This document shows positions 1 to 11,800 of a DNA stretch of 64,000 bases, in pieces. The position numbers and the translations under genes are program-made. Origin of the DNA: Vicia villosa (lineage: Eukaryota; Streptophyta; Magnoliopsida; Fabales; Fabaceae). Position 1 is the stretch's first letter; the number at the start of each line of letters is the position of its first letter. Where the stretch lies: the NCBI RefSeq assembly GCF_029867415.1, contig NC_081182.1:46237317-46301316 (forward strand). Direction: 5' to 3'. Under the pieces are notes generated by a model. It searched no databases, was not told the origin of the DNA, and was given only the letters and a program-made list of their open reading frames with translations.

Positions 1-58
<58 letters not shown>
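1..58. repeat. (TA)n microsatellite
   Basis: Uninterrupted TA dinucleotides at the left edge of the window. It probably continues outside. Confidence 0.98.
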
Positions 59-59
<1 letters not shown>

Positions 60-568
60 GCATAGCTCTCACTCTCAAAGAGGAGTTTTCCAAAATAAAG
101 TGTTTACAATACACAATGGCACGTTATCACATATACATTTTCAAAAGAGTCATATACAAATAAATAACAACAAACTCCCGACTACCCGGTGTTACATATC
201 AGAGCGACCGACAAGACCAACTGGAGAACTACCTCTTCCAAAAGACTCCTAAAGCGGCTAATCTGCAGGATGCCACTCAAGCATCAAATCAGCAGAAGGG
301 TGAGTATATAGTTCATTACGAATAAGTATAATATATGTAGCGACTAAAACACAATTAATCAAAATACAACACACGGATCAACATAATATCTCAAGAATAA
401 AAGTCACGGCAATCCACTCATTCAACCACAATCGATATATAAGTAATGCGACACATGAATGATAACATAAATTATAAAGACAGACAATGATGAATGAGAC
501 TCGACTATGCATATGCATGTGGTACCAAATCCGGAGTAAACTCCTCCTTGTCATTATGACAAATACAC

Positions 569-826
569 CTTGCCGAGCATTATGCTGGGACTTTATTCCA
601 CTCAGGAAGCCCGCAGGCTGTCGTCATCGAGCATGTAGCTCCCACTGATGACCCTTGCCGAACATTATGCTGGGACTTTATTCCACTAAGGAAGCCCGCA
701 GGCTGTCGTCATCGAGCATGTAGCTCCCACTGATGACCCTTGCCAAGCATTATGCAGGGACTTTATTCCACTCAGGAAGCCCGCAGGCTGTCGTCATCGA
801 GCATGTAGCTCCCACTGATGACCTCT
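569..826. repeat. 85-bp tandem repeat, three copies
   Basis: Three consecutive units of about 85 bp, with the shared word TGCC followed by a GAGCATTATGC-like stretch recurring at 571, 656 and 741. They differ by only a few substitutions. Each unit holds a GCCCGCAGGCTGTCGTCATCG core. The unit is GC-richer than its surroundings, which suggests it is part of a larger retroelement LTR or untranslated region. Confidence 0.9.
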
Positions 827-1823
827 TGCCACTCAGGCTAATATACCATTACCGAGCATTAAGCTCCTACTGGTAACCAATGCCCGCAAGCCATCTGTTA
901 ACAGCATTCCGCCATTAACGTATTGAAATGTTATGATGCGCAAATATATGACTCTATTACATGACAACAACATCATCAACAATATAACATGATCATACAC
1001 TCACGTTACATCGTTTATATTCTATCCAAAAGGATACATCACCAATTAATAACATCGTTATCAATTACATCACACCATAATTACCACACAGGCATTAATA
1101 AGCACACAACACACATTCACCGTCAAAACACACCTGCCACATCGGCATAGATGAACGTATAACACACTTATACACATCAAATTAATATTGGTCATCGGCC
1201 CACAACTTCATCAATACATCATCAACAAGTTGTAATAACAACAATTCAACAATGATAATACATCATTCTCATAACAACAATTACTTGCCATAAGGCCACA
1301 CATCATGTTAACAACAAATAACCAAACATCGCCACATATCAAGAATGAACATTCATTAATACATAACACATATGAACATGGTTCCATGTTATCGACAACT
1401 AATCATATACCTCGTACCAATACGTTAACATTCACATAACACATCATCATGATTTATCATGCACTAGTTCACAAAACCATTTATGAAAATCAACCAACCA
1501 CTACTACATCCTACATCATCATATAGAGCATGGAAATAGCTTCCTAACGTTTCAAACGACACATAAAATGAACACCCAAGTTAAAAGATACGACTTTTCA
1601 AAGTTTGGAAAACATAAACATACTTCATATGTTAACCCTACTTAGTTCTACCACTAAATCCTAATAAAAATAATAGGAGACTACATCATATGTATCATTT
1701 CATTAAATATTAGTGTAGATTATTGCCTTAGCTTTCCAACGCTTCGAACGGCGACAAAATCGGAGCTACGGATCAAAAGTTATGATCGTTACAAAATCTG
1801 TCAAAAAATGGAAAAAGCTGTAG

Positions 1824-1982
1824 GTCGACGCATGGAAAACATAGGTCGACGCATTGAACTCCTGCCACCCTCGGGTATGCGCACGCTGACCCAATAGGTC
1901 GACGCATTCAGCAGAAAACACAGATTTTTGCCTTTTAGGCTGCATAGGTCGACGCAAACCCCTGTGTAGGTCGACCTAAGCT
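1824..1982. repeat. Dispersed TAGGTCGACGCAT motif cluster
   Basis: The word AGGTCGACGCA (or a one-base variant) occurs about five times in roughly 150 bp, separated by unrelated 20-60 bp spacers. The last copy, AGGTCGACCT, is palindromic. It lies within the probable LTR region. Function unknown. Confidence 0.8.
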
Positions 1983-2648
1983 TCGTAGAAACCCTAAAAT
2001 CACCATTTCCACCAACCAAACTCTTACAAAAATTTCTCTAACTCCTATACATCATTATAACATCAATACAACACATACATACCATAAGAACAACCTAACA
2101 TCAAACTTTTCATGGTTGATTCATCAATCTCTCTCAAACCTAACATTTTCTTACACAACAAGAAAAAATGGAAGATATGGAAAGGATGAAGAAGATGAAC
2201 AAGAACAACTATATAAACCATACAAATGCATAATAAACGACATACTCCCCCTTACCTTGGATTTGTTCTTGGATCAAGGTTTATTTTGATCTCCACAAAA
2301 ATCCCTTTTCCTCTTCTTCTTCTCTCTTCCTTTCTTTCTCTCTTCTTTCTTTCCTTTCTGTTTTTCTTTCTTCTTTTCTTATATTCTTTTCTATATCCCC
2401 CCTACTTCTCCAAAATAACTCAACAAAATATCTACTTTACGGTCTAAACTCAATTGCTCAGAAAAACCCCAAAACGCAGAATATTACCTTAATAATATTT
2501 CTAGTACCAAAAATATGAAAACCTTCAATTAAATATTAGTCCGCCATCCCGAACTAATACCGACTGAAACGACTCCAAAAACGGTAAAATTCCAATAAAC
2601 GTCACAAACGTCCAAATTAAGCATATACTTATTTTTCCGGGCGTTACA

Positions 2649-3170
2649 CTAAGGATGTCTGCAACACTGACTATTTTATCTTTAGGTACCCATATCTTTT
2701 TTGGAACCTTTATGGTTAGTTTTTCCAGAGGTTTTATCAACCTACGGTCTTTGTGCATAATCAGTATCATGCACGTGTCCATAAGTGAAGCGAGAATACA
2801 AGGCTTTTGGAGCAATCACAATTTTTTCTAGAGGTTTAGGGTCAAGCATTTTGTTCCTTTGTCATATATAGCCAATGCCTCTTCTCCCATTTACAATAAC
2901 TCCATAGATCATAGAAGCCATCTTGCTTTTATCTATGTTTTTAGCTAGAAAGTTTAAAAAAGAAGTTTCATACTTCTTTGAAGCACATTCAAAGTTCATA
3001 GGAACATTGATGAGAATTTATTTTTCTAAAATATCACTCTTACTTTTTAGAGTAGAGTTTTCATGTTTAAAACAAATAATTTTCTCTTTTATAATAAGGC
3101 TTTTTTTCATTAGCTCACTATGGGCTTCAGAATGAGTTACAAGAACCTTTTTCAGAGTTTTGCTTCTTCT
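2649..3170 (-). pseudogene. Ty1/copia gag-pol remnant
   Basis: Read on the minus strand, this encodes fragments typical of the region just before the copia GAG-pre-integrase domain: a stretch reading KKIWVPKDKIVSVADIL at about 2650-2730, and upstream of it ASMIYGV followed by GRRGIGY. Stops and frame changes separate the pieces, so it is not functional. The right side runs into an LTR-like sequence at 3193. The left side is cut off abruptly at 2648, where the gypsy-like LTR edge starts. Confidence 0.7.
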
Positions 3171-3192
3171 CTAAAGTTTCATAGCAAATATT

Positions 3193-3470
3193 TGTCGAAA
3201 TATGTTGTTGTCAAAGAAGTGCATTTCGACAGAGTTAGATTTAACAGTTATTTTATTTTGTGTATTTGTTGAGTTAGTTAGAGTTTGATCAGTGAGCAAG
3301 CAAACTCAGCTATAAATAGGGAGGTACCCTACTATTGTAAACATAACGAAAAATTGAGAAATTGAGAGTTACTCTGCAGATTTAACAACTTCTTCTTCCT
3401 TTCTCCTTCTCTAAAATCCTAATTTTCTCGTTTTTTTTTTTTTTTCTCTTATTATCTTTGTGCAGCCGAA
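3193..3470 (+). mobile_element. Copia-type LTR-like sequence with TATA box
   Basis: It begins TGTCGAAATATG and contains a clear promoter-like TATAAATA at about 3311-3318. A pyrimidine-rich leader follows, as is usual for the U3-R part of plant copia LTRs. No second LTR, primer site or target duplication was found, so this is a fragment or solo LTR. The right boundary is approximate. Confidence 0.4.
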
Positions 3471-3792
3471 TCATTTGGCAATCAAGGTGTGGTTGATTCA
3501 CTTGAATGAAGAGTGAAGAGCAAAAGGAGTAATTAATCGAAAAGATTAATTCTTATCTATCAATATTAATTCAGATTATTTCCAAAAATTAAGATTAATT
3601 CTTACACATATAATCTAGGATAAGAGAAATGTGAAAACTTGAGTTTGAATATGAAATTTAATATTAAATATCCTTAGAATGTTTCCTTTAAATTGTAACG
3701 AATTGTATTTGATTTTTTGTTGTTGAAAATAACCGTTAAAATAACTAATAGTTTCTTCTTATTGAAAATAGTAAAATGTTAAATGTTTTTTT

Positions 3793-4911
3793 AGTGAAGA
3801 CCCATTTTGGTTCTTCATAAATATTACACGAGTCAAATTAGTCCCTCGCAAAAAAATTGACCCAACTTAATCTCTTACAAAATTTAACCGGATCATATCA
3901 GTCCTTCTGCTAATATTTTTCTCAAATCCGTTTTTCCTACTTCTAAACCGGTTCTTTTCTTACTTTTAAACCGTGACTGGACTGACACGTTGAATTTTTT
4001 TAATTTTTAATTTTTTAAATATTAAATTAATTTTTATTTTTAATTTCATTTTTAAACAGTTATCAATGAATAATATCAAAAAAGCCAAAATTGTTTCTTA
4101 TAAAGTAATTTTTAACAAATTCTATACATAAATTCTTACCTATGAGGTCTCAAATCCAAGTCCCTTCAAGTTAAATGATTTTCACTTTACAACTAGGCAA
4201 ATCAATTTCCATCGTTAATAAAGTGACTATCATTTACAACTAGAAAAATTAATTTCTATGGTTAGTAAAGTGACTATTATTTACAACAAGACAAATCAAT
4301 TTCAACTGTTAGTAAAGTGACTATCATTTACAACTAGATAAATCAATTTCTATTGTTAATAAAGTGATTATCATTTACAACTAGACAAATCAATTTTCAC
4401 GGTTAGTAAAGTGATTATCAATAACAACTAGACAAATCAATTTCTATTGTTAGTAAAGTGACTATCATTTACAAATAGACAAATCAATTGTTATTGTATT
4501 AAATTGACTGTCATTTAATCTGAAGAGACTTAGGTTCGAGACCATATTGATACAAATTTTGTATATCTTTTTTTTAAATTTAGAATTATTTAAGATTAAC
4601 CACGTGGGTCTGAGTTCAACTCCTTATAACAAACAATTTTGGCCTTTTTATATTATTAATTTATAATTGTTTAAAAATGAAATTAAAAATAAAAATCAAT
4701 TCAGTATTTAAAAAATAAAAAATAAATAAAATTCAACGTGGCAGTCCAGTCACAGTTTAAAACCATGAAAAAACCGGTTTAAAAAAAATATTAACAGAAG
4801 GATTAATATGATCCGGTTAAATTTTATAAGGGGTTAAATTGGATCTATTTTATTGTGAATGACTAATTTGACTCGTGTAATATTTGTGAGGGATTAAAAT
4901 GGGTCTTCACT
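3793..4911. mobile_element. Long-inverted-repeat foldback element, 1.1 kb
   Basis: The ends are inverted copies of each other. The left arm is 3793-4103, beginning AGTGAAGACCCATTTT, and the right arm is 4624-4911, ending AAAATGGGTCTTCACT. The arms match over about 290-310 bp with scattered mismatches. Between them lies a 47-bp tandem array and no coding capacity. An ATGTTTTTT-like word flanks both sides and could be a 9-11 bp target duplication, which would suit a Mutator-like origin, but the flanks are too A/T-rich to be sure. Confidence 0.85.
4171..4510. repeat. 47-bp tandem repeat array
   Basis: The word AAAGTGA(C/T)TAT recurs at 4220, 4267, 4314, 4361, 4408 and 4455, an exact 47-bp period. 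A degenerate unit lies on each side. Units differ by a few substitutions. The array fills the centre of the foldback element. Confidence 0.95.
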
Positions 4912-6081
4912 CATGTTTTTTAATAGTAAATGCTAAATGTTTTTTCTTCTATATAATGATAATACGGCCATCTTTAAAAAATTAATAAAATTGTACTTTA
5001 TTGTTATGAAACGGTGTTTACCGAAGCACAAGAGTTTGTAAAACAGTGCCAACCAAAATTGACTCAATTTAGTCTAATATGGTGAGAGAATGCTCAAATT
5101 TAGTCTACATTTGAATATAAATTGAATTGGATGGATGTTAAAAAACTAGAGTATGCAAAATAGTTTAGTTGGTAGATATAAAAAAATGTATAAAACAAAA
5201 AATATAGCTATTTGTAAAAGTAATAGTGACTCAAACTAGTCCACCTCTACCGGTCTCATATACTAAAATTAAGGCAAGTCCACAGCTACCACAAAAACAA
5301 TGGGTTAGTCAAAGTAAACAAAGTCAAACCACAAGTGGTCTTAAGGCACTTTTGAGTGAAATATTAAATACTACTAAAACTATTTTTAAATTATATAATA
5401 TTTTTACGTAAATTATAAGAATTTAAAATATACTAAGATGGCAGAGTCTCTTTCAGCTTAACCAAATGTTCTGTGTTCGAAACTAGCCCTCAACATACAG
5501 TAGTGTTAAATATCTTAGAGAGAGTTTGTCGTCTATTATGATCTTACAAAAAATTAGTTAAATTTCTTAGAGAGAATTTACCGTCTATTATAATCCTATT
5601 TCCGCAGTTGCGTGCAGAGGATATCCGATTTATATAAAAAAAATTACTCATTAAAAAAAATAAAAAAAATATTTATTACAAATTCTATATAGAGATGAAA
5701 TATAACTAAAAATGTATTGTTAAAATAATAATTAATACACTTATGCTTTATAAATAGAGCCTTAACTTCATATGATTTAGTGTAAAATTTCCTTTTAATT
5801 TTAGAATTTTTTATATAAACATAGTAAAAAAAATTAAAAATATATTAAATTTAGAAATATAAATAGTATTTTTTGTTAATAAAATTTTAGAACAAAAATA
5901 TAATCCTCACTCTTTAATTCGTTAGTCATTTCGTTCGTTGACTTTAATCATTGATTAAATAAAACATGTTATATTGTCATTTTTCTATTTAGATTTGAAT
6001 TATTATGTGTCACAACAAAAAAAATTCGGTTTAGGCAATAAACTAAACATTAATAAGATTTATAACGTGTAGTATTATACT
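4912..6081. other. AT-rich intergenic sequence
   Basis: Apart from the tentative SINE at 5.43-5.65 kb, I see no coding sequence, RNA gene or clear repeat structure here. Confidence 0.6.
5430..5650 (+). repeat. SINE-like sequence, tentative
   Basis: A short unit has a GTTCGAAACT box resembling an RNA polymerase III B box at about 5477. After it a diverged ~60-bp duplication (TTAAATATCTTAGAGAGAG and TTAAATTTCTTAGAGAGAA) leads into GCAGAGGATATCCG and an A-rich tail. This is the order expected of a plant SINE. I cannot see a convincing A box or target duplication. Confidence 0.3.
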
Positions 6082-6584
6082 TGTAAGAGTCCTAAATAGG
6101 AACGACTCCAAGGCCATCGCCTAGTATGGCCCTGTCAGGGCGACATCTTCACAGAACAATGGGGCTCACCCTGGGACAGAGAAAGTGGATAACACTGTTA
6201 CCCTCCCATTAGTCATATAAGGAAGTTTAAGAAGGGGTCATACCACGAACCCCTAGAAAGTAGGTAATCAATAGCCTCCCCTAATTAGAGGGAAGCGGTT
6301 ACTGTCTCTAAGGGATTCCTAAATCCTAGGATCCAAAGTATCTATAAATACTTATCCCCTAACGGATGAAAGACATATCATAACTTCACCATTATTCTGC
6401 ATAATACAAACTTCTAACCTCATGTAAGCAGGTCTTCTAAACCACCGTAAACACCATAAACATCACCATACAAGGCTTCTGACAAGCCCTAACCACCCTA
6501 AATTATTATAAACCTACTAAGGCCTCTGATTACCCCATACCCTTGTAGGGATACCACACACACATGTACTTTTTAACCAGTACA
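6082..6584 (+). mobile_element. Ty3/gypsy (Tat-type) 5' LTR
   Basis: A 503-bp block starts TGTAAGAG and ends CAGTACA. It has a TATAAATA promoter box at about 6352. It is followed by TGGCACCAACATGGGGCTC, a primer-site arrangement typical of the Tat (Ogre/Retand) branch of plant gypsy elements. A gag remnant follows in the same orientation, which supports calling this the 5' LTR. No 3' LTR is present in the window. Confidence 0.7.
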
Positions 6585-6691
6585 GTGGCACCAACATGGG
6601 GCTCCGATAAAATTACCTGAGCCACATCTTCTTCATTATAATTAATGTACTCGCTGCTACCCTCCACTCATATACCTAGTCATCCTTGACC

Positions 6692-7069
6692 ATGATTAAC
6701 ATGAGAGCTCCATCCCCCACACCTGAGGATACCAGTGGTCGCACTGATGTCAACGCCCTGGAGGAGATGTGTGCCGCCATCGACGAACTACGCCGTCAAA
6801 ATCAAACACTTGAGATCAACATCCACAATATTAGACGGTGCCAATAAGAAACCAATCCCCTGGAGGAAATGGAAGTACTTGATCTCTAATCACTCTTTGA
6901 TGAAATATAGGAAGCTCATGTCCCCGAAGGATTCATGTCTCCCTCTTTGGCTAAGTTTGATGAGCGCATCGATCCTTATGAACATGTCGTCTCCATCAAC
7001 ACTCAGATGACCATCACTGGTGCACCTGACTCCCTAAAATGAAAATTGTTGTTTGGAACCTTCCTGGAC
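6692..7069 (+). pseudogene. Tat-type gypsy gag remnant
   Basis: An ATG about 100 bp after the primer site opens a gag-like frame. Pieces such as EGFMSPSLAKFDERIDPYEH and INTQMTITGAPDSLK match the beginning of the retrotransposon gag domain of Tat elements. There are in-frame stops and at least one frame shift. The frame is cut at 7070 by a CACTA transposon end. Not functional. Confidence 0.75.
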
Positions 7070-7400
7070 CACTCTAAGAAAATTGGGAAGATGTGACTGT
7101 TAATTTTGCAAGTTACGGCGGTTTGAACTGCCTCAATTGGCAAGTCGCAACGGTTGTGGTCATATCGAAAAAACGTGTGTGGCCAACCTATACTGCGACG
7201 ATTGCTAAAACCGCCACTCCAAACATCGTCCTAAATTGCAACGGGTAGACAACTGACGTAAATTGCAAGTTTTGACAGTTAATTTCAGTTTGAGTTTTGT
7301 TTCAATACTAGTTGCAACGGTTTTAAACCGTTGTGAGTGTGAAATCCTGACTGTTCAAACCATTGTAACTTGAAGCGCTACTAATTATTTAATTTTAACA
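7070..7400 (+). mobile_element. CACTA transposon terminal fragment
   Basis: It begins CACTCTAAGAAAATT, close to the canonical CACTACAAGAAAA terminus of plant CACTA (En/Spm) elements. Repeated subterminal words follow, related to GCAACGGTTTTAAACCGTTG, another CACTA hallmark. The opposite terminus was not found, so this is one end only. It has landed in the gag remnant on its left. Confidence 0.6.
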
Positions 7401-8504
7401 TTTAACAATAATTTAAACCATTAATAATTTTTATCTATAGTATTCTTTATTAAATTATTATCATGAAATTTTTTTATTTACAGTATTATTATTTTTTATA
7501 ATATTATTAATTCATAAGCATCTCCAATGAAGAGTTAATAACATGAACATAGCTTCACACACCTAAATCTTAATATATGAAACATTTCAAATTTGGCGAT
7601 ATTTGAAAATATGTGGAACTAAAACGAATCATAGTTTACATTCAGTTCCCCACAACTAACTTGATCTGAGAAACTGCATATGGATAAAGTTCAACTTCAT
7701 AGTACAAATGAATTACCAATATTTTGAAAAAGTGTAACATAGAGGACCAAATTAGAAAGAAAGAAGGCTGGGGATAATAGATGATGATATTTCACATATA
7801 TAGTCCTTCTGGCACTCCTTCTTTCTTCTTAAACATCATTTATCCTTAGCCTTCTTAAAGTTAGGATGAGTCACCTAAACAAGATATAAAAGTAATAGCA
7901 AGGTAACATAAATTGGATGATCAAAGGTTTCCGAAATTTGAAGTTCATCTATAGCTGGCAATGGATCTTCTTCTGTCACCGCAAAATGATATTTTTACAT
8001 CATTATATGAGACACCGACCAACATGATTCACATAAGGCACCAACCAACATAATTTATTTATTTTTAATGCAATCTGGTTCCTAGGAGAAATGGGCCCTA
8101 GTAATTCAGAGTTCATGTCGAAAGGTCATGGCACTAGCCAAGTAAATATTGTTCCCACCAAGAATCGAACTCGATATTCCTCAAATTTTGTCCTTAACAG
8201 GATCTCGTTTACCACTCGAGCCCAATTGCCAACCAACGTAATTTGCTTACACACACCTGTCAACATAGTTTACATAGAAAATGTCCACTTTAATTGTATT
8301 ATGCATTCAATTGGAGTACTAGCACCATCCACCATAAAACACGCCAGGCTATGATATTATTTCATTTCCTTAACCATCACTATCAATTTATATTAAGCCT
8401 AGATAAATAAATAAAAATAATAATAATGTAAACACTAAAATTTGCATGAAATGTAGGTATTGTTTAGAACTAATTCTTGACCATTGTATGCTAAATAAGT
8501 CCTA
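7401..8504. other. Non-coding intergenic sequence
   Basis: No convincing gene. The segment around 8090-8240 has a GAATCGAACTC word and a TTACCACTCGAGCC word that recall tRNA-derived repeats, but the evidence is weak. Confidence 0.5.
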
Positions 8505-11500
8505 TGCTTAAGATGCTATGTTGTTAATTTCGGAAAACGGTGCGATGCGGTCAAACCTAAAATGGGAGCAGCATGAATGCGGGAAGCAGCGGGGGCGTTA
8601 TTTTAGCGACGCAGACACTAAAAAGTAGGCACTTATATGCCGAAAACATACTAGCAAATACTAACAAAAACTCAAACTTCATAAGTCTTGAGAAATAAAA
8701 TACTTCCAAATACACAATAGCATACTTCCAATTCCAAATACCATTAAAAGGCATAAGTCTTAAGCAAAATATGCAACATACTTTCAAATCGCAATAAAAC
8801 TCAAGAAAATAAACACTTAAGCATCTAAATCTTAAAATAACTAAACATGAAAACTCTAATAAAAATTCAAGAATAATCAAAATCTAAGTCTTCATCATCA
8901 CTTCCTTCGCCACTAGCACCCTGTCCAATATATTCTTGATCATCAAATTCATCATCTACTACTACCATTTCCTTTGCTTTTGGCTTAGATCTAGATGAAG
9001 AAGGTGGTGGAGGTGCAGCCACCTTCTTCTGCAATGCTGCTTGGCTCCTAGTGTTGATTGCAAGCTCAACATTTGATGTTCAAGTCTACTTCTCTTCTTG
9101 GAGTGAATCTATATTATAATTTTAATGTTAGTTTAAGGAAATAAATATACATACTAAACTATTAATTTGAATCTATAACTTAATATCAACTACTTACATG
9201 CTTAAAAGCACTCCAATTCCGCCCACAACCCAAGGAACTATAAGTCAAACTCAATATTTTAATAGCAAGGAGCTGCAAATTTGGTGTTTTTTCTCCATAC
9301 CTCCTCCACCACTCAGTTGCAATGCAACACTTATTTGCATTAGCATATATACACAAAAATGGTTATGTAATTAAATTATTGCGAAATAGACATAATTACT
9401 TACCAACAGCTACATCGGCTATTTGCCTTACCGCTTTATTCAATCCAAAGTGGCATACACCCATCTTATATCGCCAATTCTCCATGGATGGCATCAACAA
9501 CTTTAGTACTTGCAGAAAGCTTATTAATGCATGCATAAAGGTCATCCAATAACTTATCGTCATTCTCAATCATTGGATTGCTATAAAAGTACTTTGGATT
9601 AAGATAATACCCAGCTGCGTGTAACGAATGATGAAGTTGAATACTTTATCTTCTATCAACAATATCAATGACTTCTTTGTACTTGTCATGATTGTTGTTG
9701 AAGTTTTTTAATTAACTCCTTGGCTTCCAACATTGCATGATAGATGCTACCCATTGCCGACTTCTTTTCATTATCAACAAGCCTAAGTACTTTTACAAGA
9801 GGCCCCACATCTTTAAGAGCATACACAATATCCTCCCAAAATGAGAAAGTTTATGGCAAACCTTGTGACTCCACTTATAACCAACTCACTTTCTAATTTC
9901 TCCCTAATTAAGTTTAAAACCACAAAATGGTTGTAAATGAAGTCCATGAGAGTCATTCCTTTTTGTACAACCTTCTTGACTTTTGGAATTTTCTAATATC
10001 TTCTAGCATCAAGTCTAGACAATTAGCAATACATGGAGTCTAAAATATTTTTGGGCATCGATACTTGAAGATGCTTACCGGCCAAGAGATAGTTTCTTCC
10101 ATTATCGGTAATTAGCGGTACAACATTAATTTCACCGATCTCTTCTACAAAGCTATCCAAAATCTCAAACAACTTTTATCCGATTTTCATGTTAGAAGAA
10201 GCATCAACACTTTTAACAAACATTGTTTCTTCCGGAGAATTCACCAAAAAATTGAACAATGTTCTTCCCTTTGTATCATTCCAACCATCAGACATTATGG
10301 AACAACCATATTTTTCTTGTTCTTTCTTATTAGTACTCAGCATTTCATGTGTAAGTTTTAACTCATCTTGAAGCAAATGAACACTTAATTGTAGTTTGGA
10401 GGTTTCAAATGTGCACCATACATACCAATTGCTTCAACCATCCATTTGAAACTTTATGAATTTGCAACATTGAAAGCAATTTCATTCCGATAAAAAAACG
10501 AGCTATGTATTGGCAACAAATCTCTCTTGCTTTCTTATCACAAGCATCGTTCAAGCTTGTTTGCTTTCCTTTTTTCAAAATTTCCAGTAAATTACATCTA
10601 AGGGGCTTTTGTATTCTTCTTGGCAGCCGACATACTCCCCCTCTTCCGGTAGCTTCTATTTTCCACTTCAAATCCTAAATATCTATATCAATTGTAATGC
10701 CTCATCATCATCATCATCATCTTCATGGACTTCACCTGACATAGATTTTTTTGCAGCCAATTTCTTATCTTCATGCTCCTGTAAAATCAACTTAACGTCG
10801 TCTTCTGGTGTTTGAGTGCACACCTTCACATTTCCTTTTATTCCTAATTAATGTTGTTTAGCCCTTAAAATTCCTCCGGTCTTACAAAAATCACATGTAA
10901 TCCTCCTCTTGTTATTCAAGTCTTTCATATGGTTAAATTTCCAGCCTATATCACTTATTGGTTTGTGTATCTTAGCAGCAGAAGAAGCCACAGATGGAAC
11001 ATCGAATGATGATGGCTAAGTAGAACTAGTTGGAGGAGCAATTGCTAAATTTTTGGTAGAAATAGCATAACAGAAGTAGAGAACAACAAATAAAATCAAA
11101 ACAGAGGCAAAGCACAGGCTAAGCACAGGACAGGAAGAAGTAAATAATAAATTTAGAGCAGAGATGATAAGAAGAAGGAAAGAAATAGATGAAGCAAAAT
11201 ATCTTGAGTGGAGATGATGAAGGCTGAAGCAGGGAGATGATGAAGACTGAAGCAGAGAGACGGTGAAGGCTGGCGATAGAGGAAGAGCAAGAGAGATGGT
11301 GAAGGCTGGCAATGGACGAATAGCAGAGAGAATAGTCGTAATCGTATGTCCTGGAGCGGCTACTGAAAATTGCTTTGTAACGGTTACAAATAGGGTTTTT
11401 TTACGTTTTAAAAGAAATTGGGTGGACCCGACATGAGAAATTAGAAAAGTGTCCGCTTCAGCCGCTCTATGACCCGAAATCGCGACCGCTTCATCCTATC

Positions 11501-11600
11501 GCGCCAAAATAGTACAACCGGAAGCAACCTGGCGATTTTTCCCGTATCGCGCCGATATATCGTCCGCTTCAACCACTATATTCTCAAACATAGTTAAGAT
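8505..11600 (-). mobile_element. Decayed hAT transposon
   Basis: The interval spans a degenerate hAT transposase gene and flanking GC-rich subterminal sequence (8530-8610 and 11340-11580) full of GCGG and CGCG words that contrast with the AT-rich surroundings. Both ends contain a CTATGTT-like word in inverted orientation near 8515 and 11590, which may be the remains of the terminal repeats. A clean 8-bp target duplication was not visible, so the boundaries are approximate. Confidence 0.65.
8867..11030 (-). pseudogene. hAT transposase pseudogene (BED finger, DUF659, dimerisation domain)
   Basis: Reading along minus, the pieces occur in normal hAT order. A BED-type zinc finger (GWKFNHMKDLNNK, then CDFCKTGG) lies near 10.83-10.96 kb. 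A linker KGKQTSLNDACDKK lies near 10.55 kb. The DUF659 transposase core (CSIMSDGWND, NFLVN, MFVKSVDASS) lies at 10.18-10.38 kb. The C-terminal dimerisation segment (EWWRRYGEKTPNLQ, then LGCGRNWSAF) lies near 9.19-9.32 kb, followed after a short gap by HSKKRSRLEHQ. An acidic tail ends DEDLDFDYS at 8867. A stop after the BED finger and several frame shifts show that it is dead. Confidence 0.88.
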
Positions 11601-11800
11601 GATGGCCTATATCTAGCTATACTTCTTCTAAGTTAACTTAATAAGCCTAGCACCATGTAGTTAAACCATGCCAACGCAACAAAAAAGAAGATTCCTAATT
11701 CAAAATAAAAACCTCACCTAATGTACATCATGCATACATCTGATACACAATTTTCAATCTCTTTTACCATCATTAAGGTCAGTAAATTGCCCCAGCATGC

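Larger units (their letters stand above)
194..2648 (-). mobile_element. Probable Ty3/gypsy LTR region (chromovirus-like edge)
   Basis: At 2648 the minus strand begins TGTAACGCCCGG, the usual start of many plant chromovirus LTRs. To the right of this point the sequence changes abruptly to a copia coding remnant, so 2648 looks like an insertion edge. At 183-205 the plus strand reads GGTGTTACA followed by ATCAGAGC, which resembles an LTR end next to a methionine-tRNA primer site. I could not identify the matching second LTR or a target duplication, so the left boundary and even the orientation are uncertain. The interval has no coding sequence. It contains the 85-bp tandem repeats and a cluster of TAGGTCGACGCAT motifs near 1.82-1.98 kb. 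Confidence 0.45.

Noticed and set aside
2226..2447. 73-codon plus frame rich in Leu, Phe and Ser
   Set aside because: Translation of a TTC/TCT-rich low-complexity tract with no homology signals.
1..2648. A plus-strand terminal-repeat retroelement in miniature (TRIM) ending GTTACA at about 193 and 2648
   Set aside because: The sequences preceding the two GTTACA ends are not similar, so they are not paired LTRs.
4171..4510. Regular 47-bp repeats as a CRISPR-like array
   Set aside because: The repeats are contiguous and diverged, with no unique spacers, and the genome is eukaryotic. It is a tandem satellite inside a foldback element.
5430..5500. tRNA gene suggested by GTTCGAAACT
   Set aside because: No cloverleaf, no acceptor-stem pairing and no clear A box. 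At most a SINE-like remnant.
11016..11312. 98-codon hydrophobic frame on minus
   Set aside because: Repetitive and Ser/Leu-rich. It overlaps the 5' region of the decayed hAT element and ends in a stop before the BED finger; no family features.
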